Assembly (NCBI GenBank): GCA_045590935.1
Contig: JAZNSA010000084.1
Span: forward strand, 1 to 31,050
Source of the DNA: CAKSHP01 sp045590935
GTDB lineage: Bacteria; Bacillota; Clostridia; UBA1381; UMGS1253
Direction: 5' to 3'
DNA: 31,050 nucleotides
The notes beneath the pieces are model-generated. The model was given only the letters and a program-made list of their open reading frames with translations. It was not told where the DNA came from and did no database searches. Each line of letters opens with the position of its first letter. The first letter of the stretch is position 1. The position numbers were made by a program, and so were the translations under genes. This document shows, piece by piece, positions 23,633 through 31,050 of this stretch.

Positions 23633-25015
23633 TTATATATTTTTAAAATTCTCAAAGCTTCTTCCTCTATTATCTTCTTCTCTTTCATTTTTTATAAAAT
23701 CTTTTGTCAGCCTGCCCACTATTGGAGCAAGAATTATTAGCGCTATAAGATTTGGTATCGACATCATCGCATTTAAGGTATCTGCCATTTCCCATATTAG
23801 CTCATTATTCGTTACAGCGCCTAAAAAAACGGCAAATATATAAACAGTTCGATATATTTTTACCCCCATTGCCCCAAATAAAAATTCAATGCTTTTTTCA
23901 CCATAATAGTACCAGGCAATTATCGTTGCAAATGCAAAAAGTACAAGCCCAATCGTTACAACATACGAGCCATAGTTAAATGCATTTTCAAACGCAAGCT
24001 GCGAAATCCAATACCCACTCTCATTTCCTGTCCATAGGCCGGATGTTAAAATTACGAGCGCGGTAATTGTGCACATAACAATAGTATCAAAGAACACCTC
24101 AAACGCACCCCAGAGTCCCTGACGTGCGGGATGGTAATTGTTAGCACAGGCGTGAGCAATCGGAGCGCTTCCAAGTCCCGCCTCATTCGTTAAAATGCCT
24201 CTTGCCGTTCCAATTCTTACGGCATACATAAATGTTGCGCCCGAAAATCCGCCAACTGCCGCAGTCCCGTTTAGTGCCCCGTCAAAAATTGAAGCAATCG
24301 CATTGGGTATTCTTTCTGCATTTACTAAAATAACGAAAATCGCACCAATTATATACGCAAGTGCCATAAACGGAACTAAAATTTCAGCGACGCTCGCTAT
24401 TCGCTTTATTCCACCTATTAATACAAGCGCCACCAATATCGTAACAAAAATTCCCGATATAGTTTTCCCGATTGAAAATGTTTGAAAAATTCCATTTACC
24501 AATGAATTTGATTGCACCATATTTCCAACGCCAATTGAACATAAAACTGCGGCGATACAAAAAAACACAGCAAGCTTATTTTTTTTTGTCCCATTTTTTA
24601 TGTAGTACATAGGACCGCCAACAAACTCACCCTTGCTATTCTTTTCCCTATATAAAAAAGCTAATGTTACCTCGGAATATTTTACGACCATACCAAAAAG
24701 AGCGGCAATCCACATCCAAAAAATTGCCCCCGGTCCGCCTACCTTTATTGCAATAGCTATTCCAACAATGTTTCCTGTTCCAACGGTTGCAGCAAGCGCT
24801 GTTGAAACAGCCTGAAAAGGCGAAATTGTTCCTTCAGTATCCGAAGAGGCTTTCTTGGAAAATAACGTTTTGCCCGTATGCCTCATAACTACATTAAATT
24901 TTCTGAAAATTAATCCTCTTGTTACAATAGTTAAATAGACTCCGCAAAAAATCATTAGCGTAATCATAGGAATTCCCCATAAAATATTATCATTTAAAAA
25001 TCTAATAATATTCAT
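23633..25015 (-). CDS. Sodium:alanine/glycine symporter (AGCS family)
   Basis: This 460-residue carrier imports alanine or glycine with sodium. It has about ten to eleven membrane segments and family hallmarks: AATVGTGNIVGIA near residues 75-87, GGPGAIFWMWIAALFGMVVKYSEV, GGPMYYIKNG and TARGILTNEAGLGSAPIAHA. The ATG at 25015 follows AAGGAGGGG. A 21-bp inverted repeat lies in its upstream region. The family relationship is firm; the exact amino acid is not. Confidence 0.92.
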   Translation of the reverse strand: MNIIRFLNDNILWGIPMITLMIFCGVYLTIVTRGLIFRKFNVVMRHTGKTLFSKKASSDTEGTISPFQAVSTALAATVGTGNIVGIAIAIKVGGPGAIFWMWIAALFGMVVKYSEVTLAFLYREKNSKGEFVGGPMYYIKNGTKKNKLAVFFCIAAVLCSIGVGNMVQSNSLVNGIFQTFSIGKTISGIFVTILVALVLIGGIKRIASVAEILVPFMALAYIIGAIFVILVNAERIPNAIASIFDGALNGTAAVGGFSGATFMYAVRIGTARGILTNEAGLGSAPIAHACANNYHPARQGLWGAFEVFFDTIVMCTITALVILTSGLWTGNESGYWISQLAFENAFNYGSYVVTIGLVLFAFATIIAWYYYGEKSIEFLFGAMGVKIYRTVYIFAVFLGAVTNNELIWEMADTLNAMMSIPNLIALIILAPIVGRLTKDFIKNEREEDNRGRSFENFKNI

Positions 25016-25040
25016 TTGCCCCTCCTTGCTTATACAACTT

Positions 25041-25091
25041 GCAAAAACATACTATTTCTATATTAATTCTATAGAAATAGTATGTTTTTGC
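25041..25091. repeat. 21-bp perfect inverted repeat upstream of the symporter
   Basis: The arms are 25041-25061 (beginning GCAAAAACATAC) and 25071-25091 (ending GTATGTTTTTGC). They are exact reverse complements separated by 9 nt. It lies between the end of the DUF378 gene and the symporter start, both on the minus strand. It is probably the terminator of the former or a leader hairpin of the latter, although no T tract follows. Confidence 0.8.
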
Positions 25092-25113
25092 ATTGCACTC
25101 TCTCACTTGGCAC

Positions 25114-25308
25114 TCATCTTTTATCCTTGAACAACAAAGTTATGCACCACAAGGCTCCAATTCCTACCAAAGTAAAAATTATTCTTGAGAAACCGCTTCC
25201 CATTCCAAAAAGTGCAGATACGAAATCATAGTCAAAAATTCCTATGCTTCCCCAATTTAATCCTCCGACTATAACAAGAATAAGCGCTATAGTATCTAAA
25301 ATTGCCAT
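25114..25308 (-). CDS. DUF378 family small membrane protein
   Basis: This 64-residue protein has two hydrophobic segments. The first carries the family wording VGGLNWGSIGIFDYDFVSALFG, followed by RIIFTLVGIGALWCI and a short basic tail. DUF378 (YuzA-like) proteins are widespread in bacteria and have no assigned function. The ATG has a GGAAAGG site upstream. It is divergent from a 28-residue microprotein gene, with an inverted repeat between them. Recognition is firm, function unknown. Confidence 0.9.
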   Translation of the reverse strand: MAILDTIALILVIVGGLNWGSIGIFDYDFVSALFGMGSGFSRIIFTLVGIGALWCITLLFKDKR

Positions 25309-25335
25309 ATTTCATTTTCCTTTCCAATTAAATTT

Positions 25336-25356
25336 TTGCATTAAAAGTATATGCAA
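25336..25356. promoter_or_regulatory. Operator-like inverted repeat TTGCAT-9-ATGCAA
   Basis: TTGCAT (25336-25341) and ATGCAA (25351-25356) are symmetrical half-sites in the short divergent region between the DUF378 gene and the microprotein gene. It could bind a dimeric regulator. Nothing else in the 25309-25423 gap is convincing. Confidence 0.4.
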
Positions 25357-25423
25357 TAAAAAATAAAACATTCGTGTTAAAAATTAACTTTTGCTCATAC
25401 CTTTCTATGAGGGGGTGTTTGTA

Positions 25424-25510
25424 ATGAATAGCTATTCCAATTTACTTTTGTACATATTATGCATTGTTTTAATTTTTTTTATTACAGAATTAGTATTAAG
25501 AAAAAAATAA
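25424..25510 (+). CDS. 28-residue single-helix membrane microprotein
   Basis: An ATG at 25424 with GAGGGGGTG (25409-25417) 6-7 nt upstream opens a 28-codon frame ending in TAA at 25508. The product begins MNSYSNLLLYILCIVL and ends in ELVLRKK. It is one hydrophobic helix of about 20 residues with a basic C-terminus, so N-out/C-in is predicted by the positive-inside rule. I do not recognise the family; single-helix regulators of transporters look similar, but that is only analogy. The strong ribosome binding site is the main support. Its stop is about 80 nt before the GH20 remnant. Confidence 0.55.
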   Translation: MNSYSNLLLYILCIVLIFFITELVLRKK

Positions 25511-25590
25511 ATTTTATACAGAAAAAATTTTTTTATTTACAACTCCGCTTTGTACTATAATAAGCCAAATGAAAAATAGGGAGTGTTTTT

Positions 25591-26010
25591 TTGGGTAAAT
25601 ATTAATTTGATGTTGATAAAAAATTTTCAAACGGCATTTTGCATTTGAAACCCGTTCTTGATTTTGAAATATCTGCCGATGGTATAAAGCTTTGCGCTGA
25701 AAAATCGGACAAAATTGGTGTTTCATTAAAAAACGGGGTTGCAACAATATTTTATATGTCGGATAATCAGTTTTTCAGAGAGCTTGGCGCTTTTATTGAA
25801 AACTTAAAAAATCATCTGAATTTAATATTATTGAAGATAATTTTTTTGAAGCTCTTTCCGTTATGCTTGATGTTTCGAGAGGTGCCGATTGATATCTTTA
25901 ACGAATATATACAGGAGCTTATTAAAATTACTAACAAGTACAATCTTATTCCTATGATGTGGAGCGATATGTATTTCAAAGCAATTTCAGAAGACGGCTT
26001 GACATATTAT
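25591..26010 (+). pseudogene. Decayed GH20-type beta-N-acetylhexosaminidase
   Basis: A GGGAG site precedes a TTG at 25591 whose frame stops at codon 5 (TAA 25603-25605). The same frame continues with FDVDKKFSNGILHLKPV and runs through SDNQFFRELGAFIENLK. From about 25815 the homologous reading moves to another frame (EFNIIEDNFFEALSVMLDVSRGAD), then returns to the first with DIFNEYIQELIKITNKY and IPMMWSDMYFKAIS. These are N-terminal and late segments of exo-hexosaminidases of the GH20 type. The central barrel with the catalytic Asp-Glu pair is missing between DVSRGA and DIFNEY. The gene therefore has a nonsense codon, a frameshift and a large internal deletion, and it is dead. Confidence 0.7.
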
Positions 26011-26210
26011 TACGGAAATACTTATTACAGCTTTGATGAGCTTAAAGAAGCTATTGAAAAATATATAAAATATTACAACGAGAAAAGAATCAAAGAGAAA
26101 CTTGGGTGGAAAAGTCCGGTTGGGTATCGGCTCTCTGCCTTTACTGCATAAAAATAGCGTAGCAGTCATTAAAACTACTACGCTATAAAAAGTCTAACTT
26201 TTTGGGGTCA
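26008..26210 (+). mobile_element. 3' remnant of an IS3-family insertion sequence
   Basis: The reading frame that leaves the GH20 remnant continues with NTYYSFDELKEAIEKYIKYY, NEKRIKEKLGWKSPVGYRL, which is the C-terminal end of an IS3-family (IS150-like) OrfB transposase, stopping at 26151. A hairpin TAGCGTAG/CTACGCTA follows, then the right terminal repeat AAAAGTCTAACTTTTTGGGG ending in TCA (26188-26210). The left terminal repeat, OrfA and the DDE catalytic core are missing, so the element cannot move. The exact boundary with the GH20 remnant is uncertain by about 20 bases. Confidence 0.78.
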
Positions 26211-26282
26211 TATCAACCTAAAGCCTTTGCTTTTTCATATGCCAAATTTATTCTGTGTTTGAAATAAAAATTCACTCTAATC

Positions 26283-26849
26283 CTAAAGCTTCCATTTTTC
26301 AAGCCTTTCCCCTTTCACTATATAGCTTTTCTTTACTGCAAGCTTCGCAAGGGGCGTATCGGAATATGAATCGGAATAAAACTCATCAATTACGCCGTTT
26401 TCATATTTTTCATAAAAGCGACGAACCTTTTCTTCACCATGACAATTTACGCCTGTATACTTTCCGTTTTTCTTATCAACAACCGATGCCATAACATTTT
26501 TTATGCCAATCAATTCGCACGCAGGCGCAACTAAAAATTCAGGTGAAGCCGAAATTATAACATCGTTTTCTTGTTGATTTTTCCTATAGAATTTCTTTAT
26601 TTTATGTATGTTTTTCTTCCAAAACAACTCAATCTCACTATCAATATCGTCTATATCATTTAAAAACTCATACATTCTCTCTTTAAATTGAGTTTTCGTT
26701 ATAATTCCAAAAACCTTATATTTCAAAAAATTTGCAAACACACTCGGAAGTCTTAATAAAATTTTTGGGTTTTTCTTTAAGCAAAAGCGATAAAAGTCAA
26801 ACGTAGAATCCCCATTATATATTGTTTTATCGAAATCATACACGTTCAT
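26283..26849 (-). CDS. HAD-IB family phosphatase
   Basis: This 188-residue haloacid-dehalogenase-type hydrolase is related to SerB-like phosphatases. Motif I is DFDKT with nucleophile Asp5 and acid/base Asp7, motif II is ISAS with Ser100, motif III includes Lys141, and motif IV is DSYSD with Asp160/Asp164. The segment between motifs I and II is a small helical cap, as in the IB subfamily. The DFDKTIYNGDSTFDFY and SASPEFLV wording is typical of the YfhB/phosphoserine phosphatase-like group; the substrate is unknown. AAAGGAGC precedes the ATG at 26849. It lies 74 nt after the RpiB-type gene and may share its transcript. Confidence 0.87.
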   Translation of the reverse strand: MNVYDFDKTIYNGDSTFDFYRFCLKKNPKILLRLPSVFANFLKYKVFGIITKTQFKERMYEFLNDIDDIDSEIELFWKKNIHKIKKFYRKNQQENDVIISASPEFLVAPACELIGIKNVMASVVDKKNGKYTGVNCHGEEKVRRFYEKYENGVIDEFYSDSYSDTPLAKLAVKKSYIVKGERLEKWKL

Positions 26850-26874
26850 AGGCTTGCTCCTTTAACATCAAAGC

Positions 26875-26907
26875 GGCTGCAGCAAATTTTGCTACAGCCT
26901 CTTTTTT
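26875..26907. terminator. Hairpin between the RpiB-type and HAD genes
   Basis: GGCTG-C-AGCAA and TTGCT-A-CAGCC form an interrupted 10-bp stem. The T tract lies on the plus-strand side, whereas both neighbouring genes are on the minus strand. As a terminator for them it is weak, and it may only reduce read-through. Confidence 0.4.
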
Positions 26908-26923
26908 AACTTTTAAATTAAAA

Positions 26924-27562
26924 TCAATCTAAAATAGACTTGATATACGCTGCAATTTCATCATCCTTGCAGTTTGCAAAGAAATACTCTTTAAACTTAG
27001 CACCGCTAACAGCACCCTTTAACAAATCTTGGTCAATATTTTTAAGAATTGTCATCATATCAACATGAGTAACCTTCTTAACTTCATCCAAAATTTTCTT
27101 GTTTCTCTGCTCAGGAACTGCTCTCTCTCTCGGATATCCCTGACCCCACTCTTCAACAAAAAGCTTCTCAAAAACATACTGAAGATTTAATTCAGCACCC
27201 CATCCCCAACCTTTTGCAAAAGGAAGAGCGATTGCATTACCATTATTTACCTGCGTAAACTGATATGCATCTGTTGGGTCAACAACATGCCCACACAAAA
27301 CGTTCGGGAAGCTGTTACAAGCAAGCATTGCTCCCTCTCCTGTTCCGCAACCCGTAATAACAAGGTCTGCAGCTTTTGAGTTAATCAAAATAGCCGTCAG
27401 AATACCAACCTGAACATAGGTAAGCTGAGCTTCATCCTCAGCAGAATACATTCCATAGTTGAACACCTCATGTCCCATTGGCTCTACAACCTTTTTCAAT
27501 GTATCAACAATAACTGCATTTTTAGCCGCCTGGCTATTTTCATTAATTAATGCTATTTTCAT
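26924..27562 (-). CDS. RpiB/LacA/LacB family sugar-phosphate isomerase
   Basis: This 212-residue protein has the Rossmann-like fold of ribose-5-phosphate isomerase B and galactose-6-phosphate isomerase: KIALINENSQ at the N-terminus, VGILTAILINSKAADLVITG, then the active-site region CGTGEGAMLACNSFPNVLCG with its cysteine and glycine-rich loop. It is longer than RpiB (about 150 residues) because of a C-terminal extension from residue about 140. It therefore belongs to the larger subgroup of uncertain substrate, often found with sugar epimerases and polyol or pentose catabolism genes. AAAGAGG precedes the ATG. Upstream lies a pseudogene of a TIM-barrel sugar isomerase/epimerase and an intact promoter, so the former operon had at least two sugar-isomerising enzymes. 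Confidence 0.85.
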   Translation of the reverse strand: MKIALINENSQAAKNAVIVDTLKKVVEPMGHEVFNYGMYSAEDEAQLTYVQVGILTAILINSKAADLVITGCGTGEGAMLACNSFPNVLCGHVVDPTDAYQFTQVNNGNAIALPFAKGWGWGAELNLQYVFEKLFVEEWGQGYPRERAVPEQRNKKILDEVKKVTHVDMMTILKNIDQDLLKGAVSGAKFKEYFFANCKDDEIAAYIKSILD

Positions 27563-27624
27563 TTTTAATACCTCTTTATTTTTAATATTTTATATATTTA
27601 TATAAATACTATATAAATTCTAAA

Positions 27625-27803
27625 TTAAATTCCCAACGATTTTAAATATTCTCTGCTCATCTTTGCAGACTCTATCGCAGGTCCATAGACTGGTCTTGCT
27701 CAACAACAACATAATCCGCTCCCGCAGCCTCAGCGGCTTCAAGAATCTTTGGAATATCCTCACGGATTTAATATAGTTGCAATGCAACCTTAAATTCTTT
27801 CAT
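27625..27803 (-). pseudogene. Collapsed sugar phosphate isomerase/epimerase gene
   Basis: Reading the minus strand from an ATG at 27803 gives MKEFKVALQLY followed by a stop (27770-27768), the start typical of xylose-isomerase-like TIM-barrel epimerases (VALQLYTIRED). The same frame resumes as IREDIPKILEAAEAAGADYV and VVEQDQSMD. A frameshift then leads to GPAIESAKMSREYLKSLGI and a stop at 27625-27627, the usual C-terminus of that family. Everything between the first strand and the last helices (about 200 residues) is deleted. The start and the end of the gene are kept in only 179 bp. Confidence 0.78.
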
Positions 27804-27838
27804 TTTCACTAACCTACAACTCTGTTAATATACTTTGT

Positions 27839-27867
27839 ATTATAGCACATTTTAAAAATTAAATCAA
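27839..27867 (-). promoter_or_regulatory. Sigma-A promoter upstream of the isomerase pseudogene
   Basis: On the minus strand TTGATT (27867-27862) and TATAAT (27844-27839) are 17 bp apart, with TGC before the -10. It is now the likely promoter of the RpiB-type and HAD genes, reading across the pseudogene. Confidence 0.75.
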
Positions 27868-27882
27868 TATATTTTTAATTAT

Positions 27883-28713
27883 TTAGTCCTCATATTCATC
27901 TAAAAAACTATGTTTTTCTCCAAAATCATCCTTATAACCAATAATAGCCCCCATATTTACGTTATATGAGCTTTTGAAAATATTAAATTCTACATTTTCG
28001 TTTTTTTCATGCAGCTGTTTGATGAGCTGCTTCATCTCATAACGCTTTGAATCTGTTCCCTCAACTTCCTTTGCAAGATTTTCGGTAAATCTGCAGGCGC
28101 ATCTTATAAATTCAAGCTCATTGTATTTTGCCCACTGAATTATATCGTCCTCTCGTATGTAATACAGCGGTCTTATAAGCTGCATATTTTCAAAATTTGT
28201 ACTATGCAATTTAGGCATCATAGTCTTATATTCGCCACCATAAAGCATACTCATCATTATCGTTTCTATAACATCATCATAGTGATGCCCAAGGGCTATT
28301 TTATTGCATCCAAGCTCCTGTGCTCTTGAATACAAATACCCTCTTCTCATCCTTGCGCAAAGGTAGCAAGGCGAATCATCTACTTTATCAACAATATTAA
28401 AAATGTCGCTTTCAAAAATTTTTATTGGTATTTCAAGGGTTTTTGCATTCTGAATAATTCTTTCAAGATTTTCGCTGTTATACCCTGGATTCATAACTAT
28501 GTATTCCGCCTCAAATTTTATATTTGAATACTTTTGCAAATGCTGAATGCACTTTGCCATAAGCATAGAATCTTTACCTCCTGAAATGCATACCGCAACC
28601 CTGTCCCCTTCATTTATGAGCTTATACTCCTTTAACGCCTTAGTAAATTTGCTCCAAAGGTACTTCCTATATCTTTTTATTATACTCTGCGTTGCAATCT
28701 CCGCTCTTGTCAA
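27883..28713 (-). CDS. TtcA-like PP-loop ATPase (tRNA thiolation family)
   Basis: This 276-residue protein belongs to the TtcA/TilS adenine-nucleotide alpha-hydrolase superfamily; TtcA installs 2-thiocytidine at tRNA position 32 using an iron-sulfur cluster. Visible motifs are the ATP-pyrophosphatase P-loop SGGKDS (residues 44-49), CYLC (116-119), LGHHYDDVIET and CAC (205-207), which could provide the three cluster cysteines. Clostridial relatives as I recall them have a further cysteine after CACRFTEN, where this protein has leucine. The TTG start at 28713 is chosen because GAGGGGGAG lies 5-6 nt upstream. A TTG at 28755 would add 14 residues but lacks a good ribosome binding site. The exact nucleotide target is uncertain. 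Confidence 0.82.
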   Translation of the reverse strand: MTRAEIATQSIIKRYRKYLWSKFTKALKEYKLINEGDRVAVCISGGKDSMLMAKCIQHLQKYSNIKFEAEYIVMNPGYNSENLERIIQNAKTLEIPIKIFESDIFNIVDKVDDSPCYLCARMRRGYLYSRAQELGCNKIALGHHYDDVIETIMMSMLYGGEYKTMMPKLHSTNFENMQLIRPLYYIREDDIIQWAKYNELEFIRCACRFTENLAKEVEGTDSKRYEMKQLIKQLHEKNENVEFNIFKSSYNVNMGAIIGYKDDFGEKHSFLDEYED

Positions 28714-28784
28714 TACTCTCCCCCTCGCTTTAAGCCTAACATTTACGAACTCCAAACTATAGTTAATTAATCCTATAGTATTTA

Positions 28785-30884
28785 TTAAATAACAATCTCA
28801 ATTTCTCGCGGCACGTTTACAATCGGCTCGCCATCCTTAAATTCAATATCAATTGTTCCGTACGGCGTAGGGATTTTCATTTTTGCCGAATCAAGCCCAA
28901 ACAAGTTTGGTTTGATTCTTATTTTCTTCATTCCCGCCTCTATAATTTCAATACCACTTATCTTAGACGGAAGCTGATATGTTGGGGTAGCACCCCACGC
29001 ATGGCTATAATCAAACTTATATCCCTCAAATGTAATCCACGCCTCTTTCATTCCTTTGCTGCATTCCCTGACGGCACTATTCCACCTCTTAATCTCTTTA
29101 AGCCCATATTCACCAAACAAATCAACCTTATACAAAGCCTCTAAAATAAAGTGCATAAAATACGGTTGAACATTATCTAACCCCTCGCAATACAACGCAC
29201 GCTCCAAAATGTCCGCTCCGCTTTTCTCGTCGCAAATCCCGAATAAAACAGCAAGAGTATTGGTGTATTTTGAAAAATAACGCCCTGATATATTGCGTGG
29301 CATATATTCAGAAACATTTGGCGTTTCATCGTTTAAACCATCGAAATACAAATTTCTTTCGCTATCAAAAAACGTTCTGTTAAAAGCAGTTTTAACAGTT
29401 AAGCTCTTAACGTGCAAATGCGCAGATTCTTCTGCTTTTCCCAAATACTTATAAAGTTTAGAAGCAGTATTTATCGCATTATAGTAAAACGCATTAAGCA
29501 CAGCCTGACCCATAGCCTTAGGCGGATGATGCATATTATACTCTCCACGCCACGTCCAATCAACAAACATAAAGCTTGGCGGATTTGATATAAGAACGGA
29601 ATCGTCTGTATAGCTATCCATCTTGCGCAAAACGGCATCAATCGCTGAAGCACAGTAATCAACAGCCCAAATATCTCCCGAATTCATATAATAATCGTAT
29701 ACCATCTGAATCCAGATAAGACTGTATGTTGTATGGAACATATATCCATCCGTCATTTTTAAATAATCCGCAATTCTTACTATATCAAATCTTATAAGCC
29801 TTGTATCCTGGTATGTAAAATATCCGATTAGACTTTCGATAAAATAATCTCCCACACAACCTAAATTTTCTTGATGCGTCGGGCTGTCAAGATGAATCGA
29901 CTGCCTGCAAATTTCAAGTGTATGCCTGCCTAGCTCATATATTGCATTAAGCGCCTCGTCGCTACATATAAACTCTCCATTGTTCCCACTGTCGGGGTAG
30001 CGTGTATATAACAAGCTTGCATCCTGAATTATAAGCGGCATATCGGAAAAGTTTTTTATTTTAAGCCTGCACACACCTACCGATGACATAACTACAGATT
30101 GATGAACAAGGCTTTTATCTCCTTTTATCGTTTGCGTTTGCCGAGGATTTCCTATTACCTCCCCTATGCTTGCGATTATTTCAAATTTGCCCTGTGCCGT
30201 AATGTTTAATCTTAAAAATCCGCTATAAATCTTGTCAAACTCAACAACCGCTTCCTTTTCATCATTCGCACCAACAATAACAGGCAAGAAAGCATCATCT
30301 TTAACCTCGCTTTGGGCAAGCAACGGAATCTGAGATGTTTTAAGATTCCATATACTTTCTATTTTAATAGCATTTTTCCAAGAGAAGGCATCCTTCGTAT
30401 AATCATACAAATGAAGCTCAGGGTAACAAAAAGCGGGGGATGCAAGCCAGCTTTCATCCGTTACAATCTCCTCAGCTTCTCCATCATCAAACGTTACGCT
30501 TCCCTTTAAAACGAAACCGCCACGTCCGAGCGAGCAATCACTCTGCACAGCAACATCAAGTTGCACCAAAACAAATATATCAACAAAATTTTCTTCAGGC
30601 GAAACATCATAAGAACTATAATACTGAATCGGCATCGTCAAGACACTTCCATAATCCCCACCTGCGCAAACAGGTCCAAAGCCTACATACTCATCATTAA
30701 TATATAAAAAGTATTTAGTATCTGCAAAAATATTTAAAGACACTGTTTTAATTATTTTATCGTATTCATACCTTTTTTTAAAAGCACACATACGAAAATT
30801 TTTATTTTCACTCTTGTCAAAAAAAGTTTTTCGGCATGTTATATATTTTTTATTATCAACCCAAATAAACTCCGCATTATTCAT
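28785..30884 (-). CDS. Alpha-L-rhamnosidase-like glycoside hydrolase (GH78 type)
   Basis: This 699-residue protein resembles bacterial alpha-L-rhamnosidases, which remove terminal rhamnose from plant glycosides or polysaccharides. The N-terminal half is beta-rich, with a Bac_rhamnosid_N-like region including FFLYINDEYVGFGPV-type wording near residues 55-75. The (alpha/alpha)6-barrel has HLDSPTHQENLGCVGDYFIE (about 328-347), the counterpart of the family's DCPTREQ..GWLGD acid motif, then YSLIWIQMVYDYY and WVDWTWRGEYN. A small beta-sandwich closes the chain. There is no signal peptide, so it is probably cytosolic and acts on imported oligosaccharides. The ATG at 30884 has AAGGAGGGG directly upstream; the in-frame start at 30926 is rejected. 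No sugar transporter lies next to it in the window. Confidence 0.82.
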   Translation of the reverse strand: MNNAEFIWVDNKKYITCRKTFFDKSENKNFRMCAFKKRYEYDKIIKTVSLNIFADTKYFLYINDEYVGFGPVCAGGDYGSVLTMPIQYYSSYDVSPEENFVDIFVLVQLDVAVQSDCSLGRGGFVLKGSVTFDDGEAEEIVTDESWLASPAFCYPELHLYDYTKDAFSWKNAIKIESIWNLKTSQIPLLAQSEVKDDAFLPVIVGANDEKEAVVEFDKIYSGFLRLNITAQGKFEIIASIGEVIGNPRQTQTIKGDKSLVHQSVVMSSVGVCRLKIKNFSDMPLIIQDASLLYTRYPDSGNNGEFICSDEALNAIYELGRHTLEICRQSIHLDSPTHQENLGCVGDYFIESLIGYFTYQDTRLIRFDIVRIADYLKMTDGYMFHTTYSLIWIQMVYDYYMNSGDIWAVDYCASAIDAVLRKMDSYTDDSVLISNPPSFMFVDWTWRGEYNMHHPPKAMGQAVLNAFYYNAINTASKLYKYLGKAEESAHLHVKSLTVKTAFNRTFFDSERNLYFDGLNDETPNVSEYMPRNISGRYFSKYTNTLAVLFGICDEKSGADILERALYCEGLDNVQPYFMHFILEALYKVDLFGEYGLKEIKRWNSAVRECSKGMKEAWITFEGYKFDYSHAWGATPTYQLPSKISGIEIIEAGMKKIRIKPNLFGLDSAKMKIPTPYGTIDIEFKDGEPIVNVPREIEIVI

Positions 30885-30935
30885 AACACCCCTCCTTTTC
30901 CAAATATCAGCCAAAATATTTTTCAATCACATATT

Positions 30936-30964
30936 ACTATACCATATTATACATAAGTTGTCAA
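30936..30964 (-). promoter_or_regulatory. Sigma-A promoter of the rhamnosidase gene
   Basis: On the minus strand TTGACA (30964-30959) and TATAGT (30941-30936) are separated by 17 bp, with TGG before the -10. The leader is about 45 nt. Beyond it, 30965-31050 is AT-rich with no recognisable feature. Confidence 0.78.
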
Positions 30965-31050
30965 AGATTTTAACAAAAAATATAGTCTTTACAAGTTATT
31001 AATTGATTTTTCAGTTTTCAAAATAACAATTTTCATTAATTATTTTATGG

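Noticed and set aside
25016..25113. Glycine riboswitch before the amino-acid symporter
   Set aside because: The region is only about 100 bp, mostly one simple palindrome, without the two-aptamer layout.
25639..26151. A 170-residue intact protein gene
   Set aside because: It joins parts of a hexosaminidase with a deleted core to a transposase tail and has no ribosome binding site at its own start.
30885..30926. Longer start of the rhamnosidase
   Set aside because: The extension would cover the AAGGAGGGG site that serves the ATG at 30884.

Overview
The window looks like a chromosomal segment of a low-GC, Gram-positive, endospore-lineage Clostridia bacterium. The evidence is AT-rich DNA, strong AGGAGG-type ribosome binding sites, near-consensus sigma-A promoters with extended -10 boxes, and typical Firmicutes genes: a SigH-like sigma factor, PolC-type DNA polymerase III, RNase Y, and a PdaA-like cortex/cell-wall deacetylase. 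I cannot name the species.

Layout. Positions 1-2160 are accessory. They hold an array of small hairpins joined by CATCA linkers, a four-helix-bundle (23S rRNA IVP-type) gene, a methyltransferase, and a compact GC-rich structured unit. That unit ends in the 3' half of an initiator tRNA and has its own -10 box and terminator. An orphan cysteine-triad membrane protein follows, with TACGACA repeats upstream. Positions 2228-6368 hold tadA (minus), the sigH-like gene and a zinc-ribbon gene (plus), and a two-gene Wzm/Wzt-type ABC exporter (minus). Positions 6493-19145 are a long plus-strand housekeeping run, rpsB-tsf-pyrH-frr-uppS-cdsA-dxr-rseP-ispG-polC, which joins translation, isoprenoid (MEP) and undecaprenyl synthesis, phospholipid synthesis, site-2 proteolysis and replication. 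Internal terminators after rpsB and tsf probably adjust expression along it.

Positions 19149-23570 hold a PdaA-like deacetylase (minus), then rny with a long structured leader, a YmdB-type phosphodiesterase and an acyl-ACP thioesterase (plus). Positions 23633-25510 hold an AGCS amino-acid symporter, a DUF378 protein and a 28-residue membrane microprotein. Positions 25591-26210 are a decayed GH20-type gene whose reading frame runs into the 3' end of an IS3-family transposase. Positions 26283-30964 (all minus) hold a HAD phosphatase, an RpiB/LacAB-type isomerase, a collapsed sugar-isomerase pseudogene that keeps its promoter, a TtcA-like PP-loop protein and a GH78-type alpha-L-rhamnosidase.

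The most interesting places are the tRNA-fMet-derived structured unit (about 1280-1519), the three-triad cysteine membrane protein (1711-2100), the hairpin array with the four-helix-bundle gene, the GH20/IS3 chimera, and the 28-residue microprotein. All functional statements rest on reading the sequence and remembered family motifs; no searches were run.
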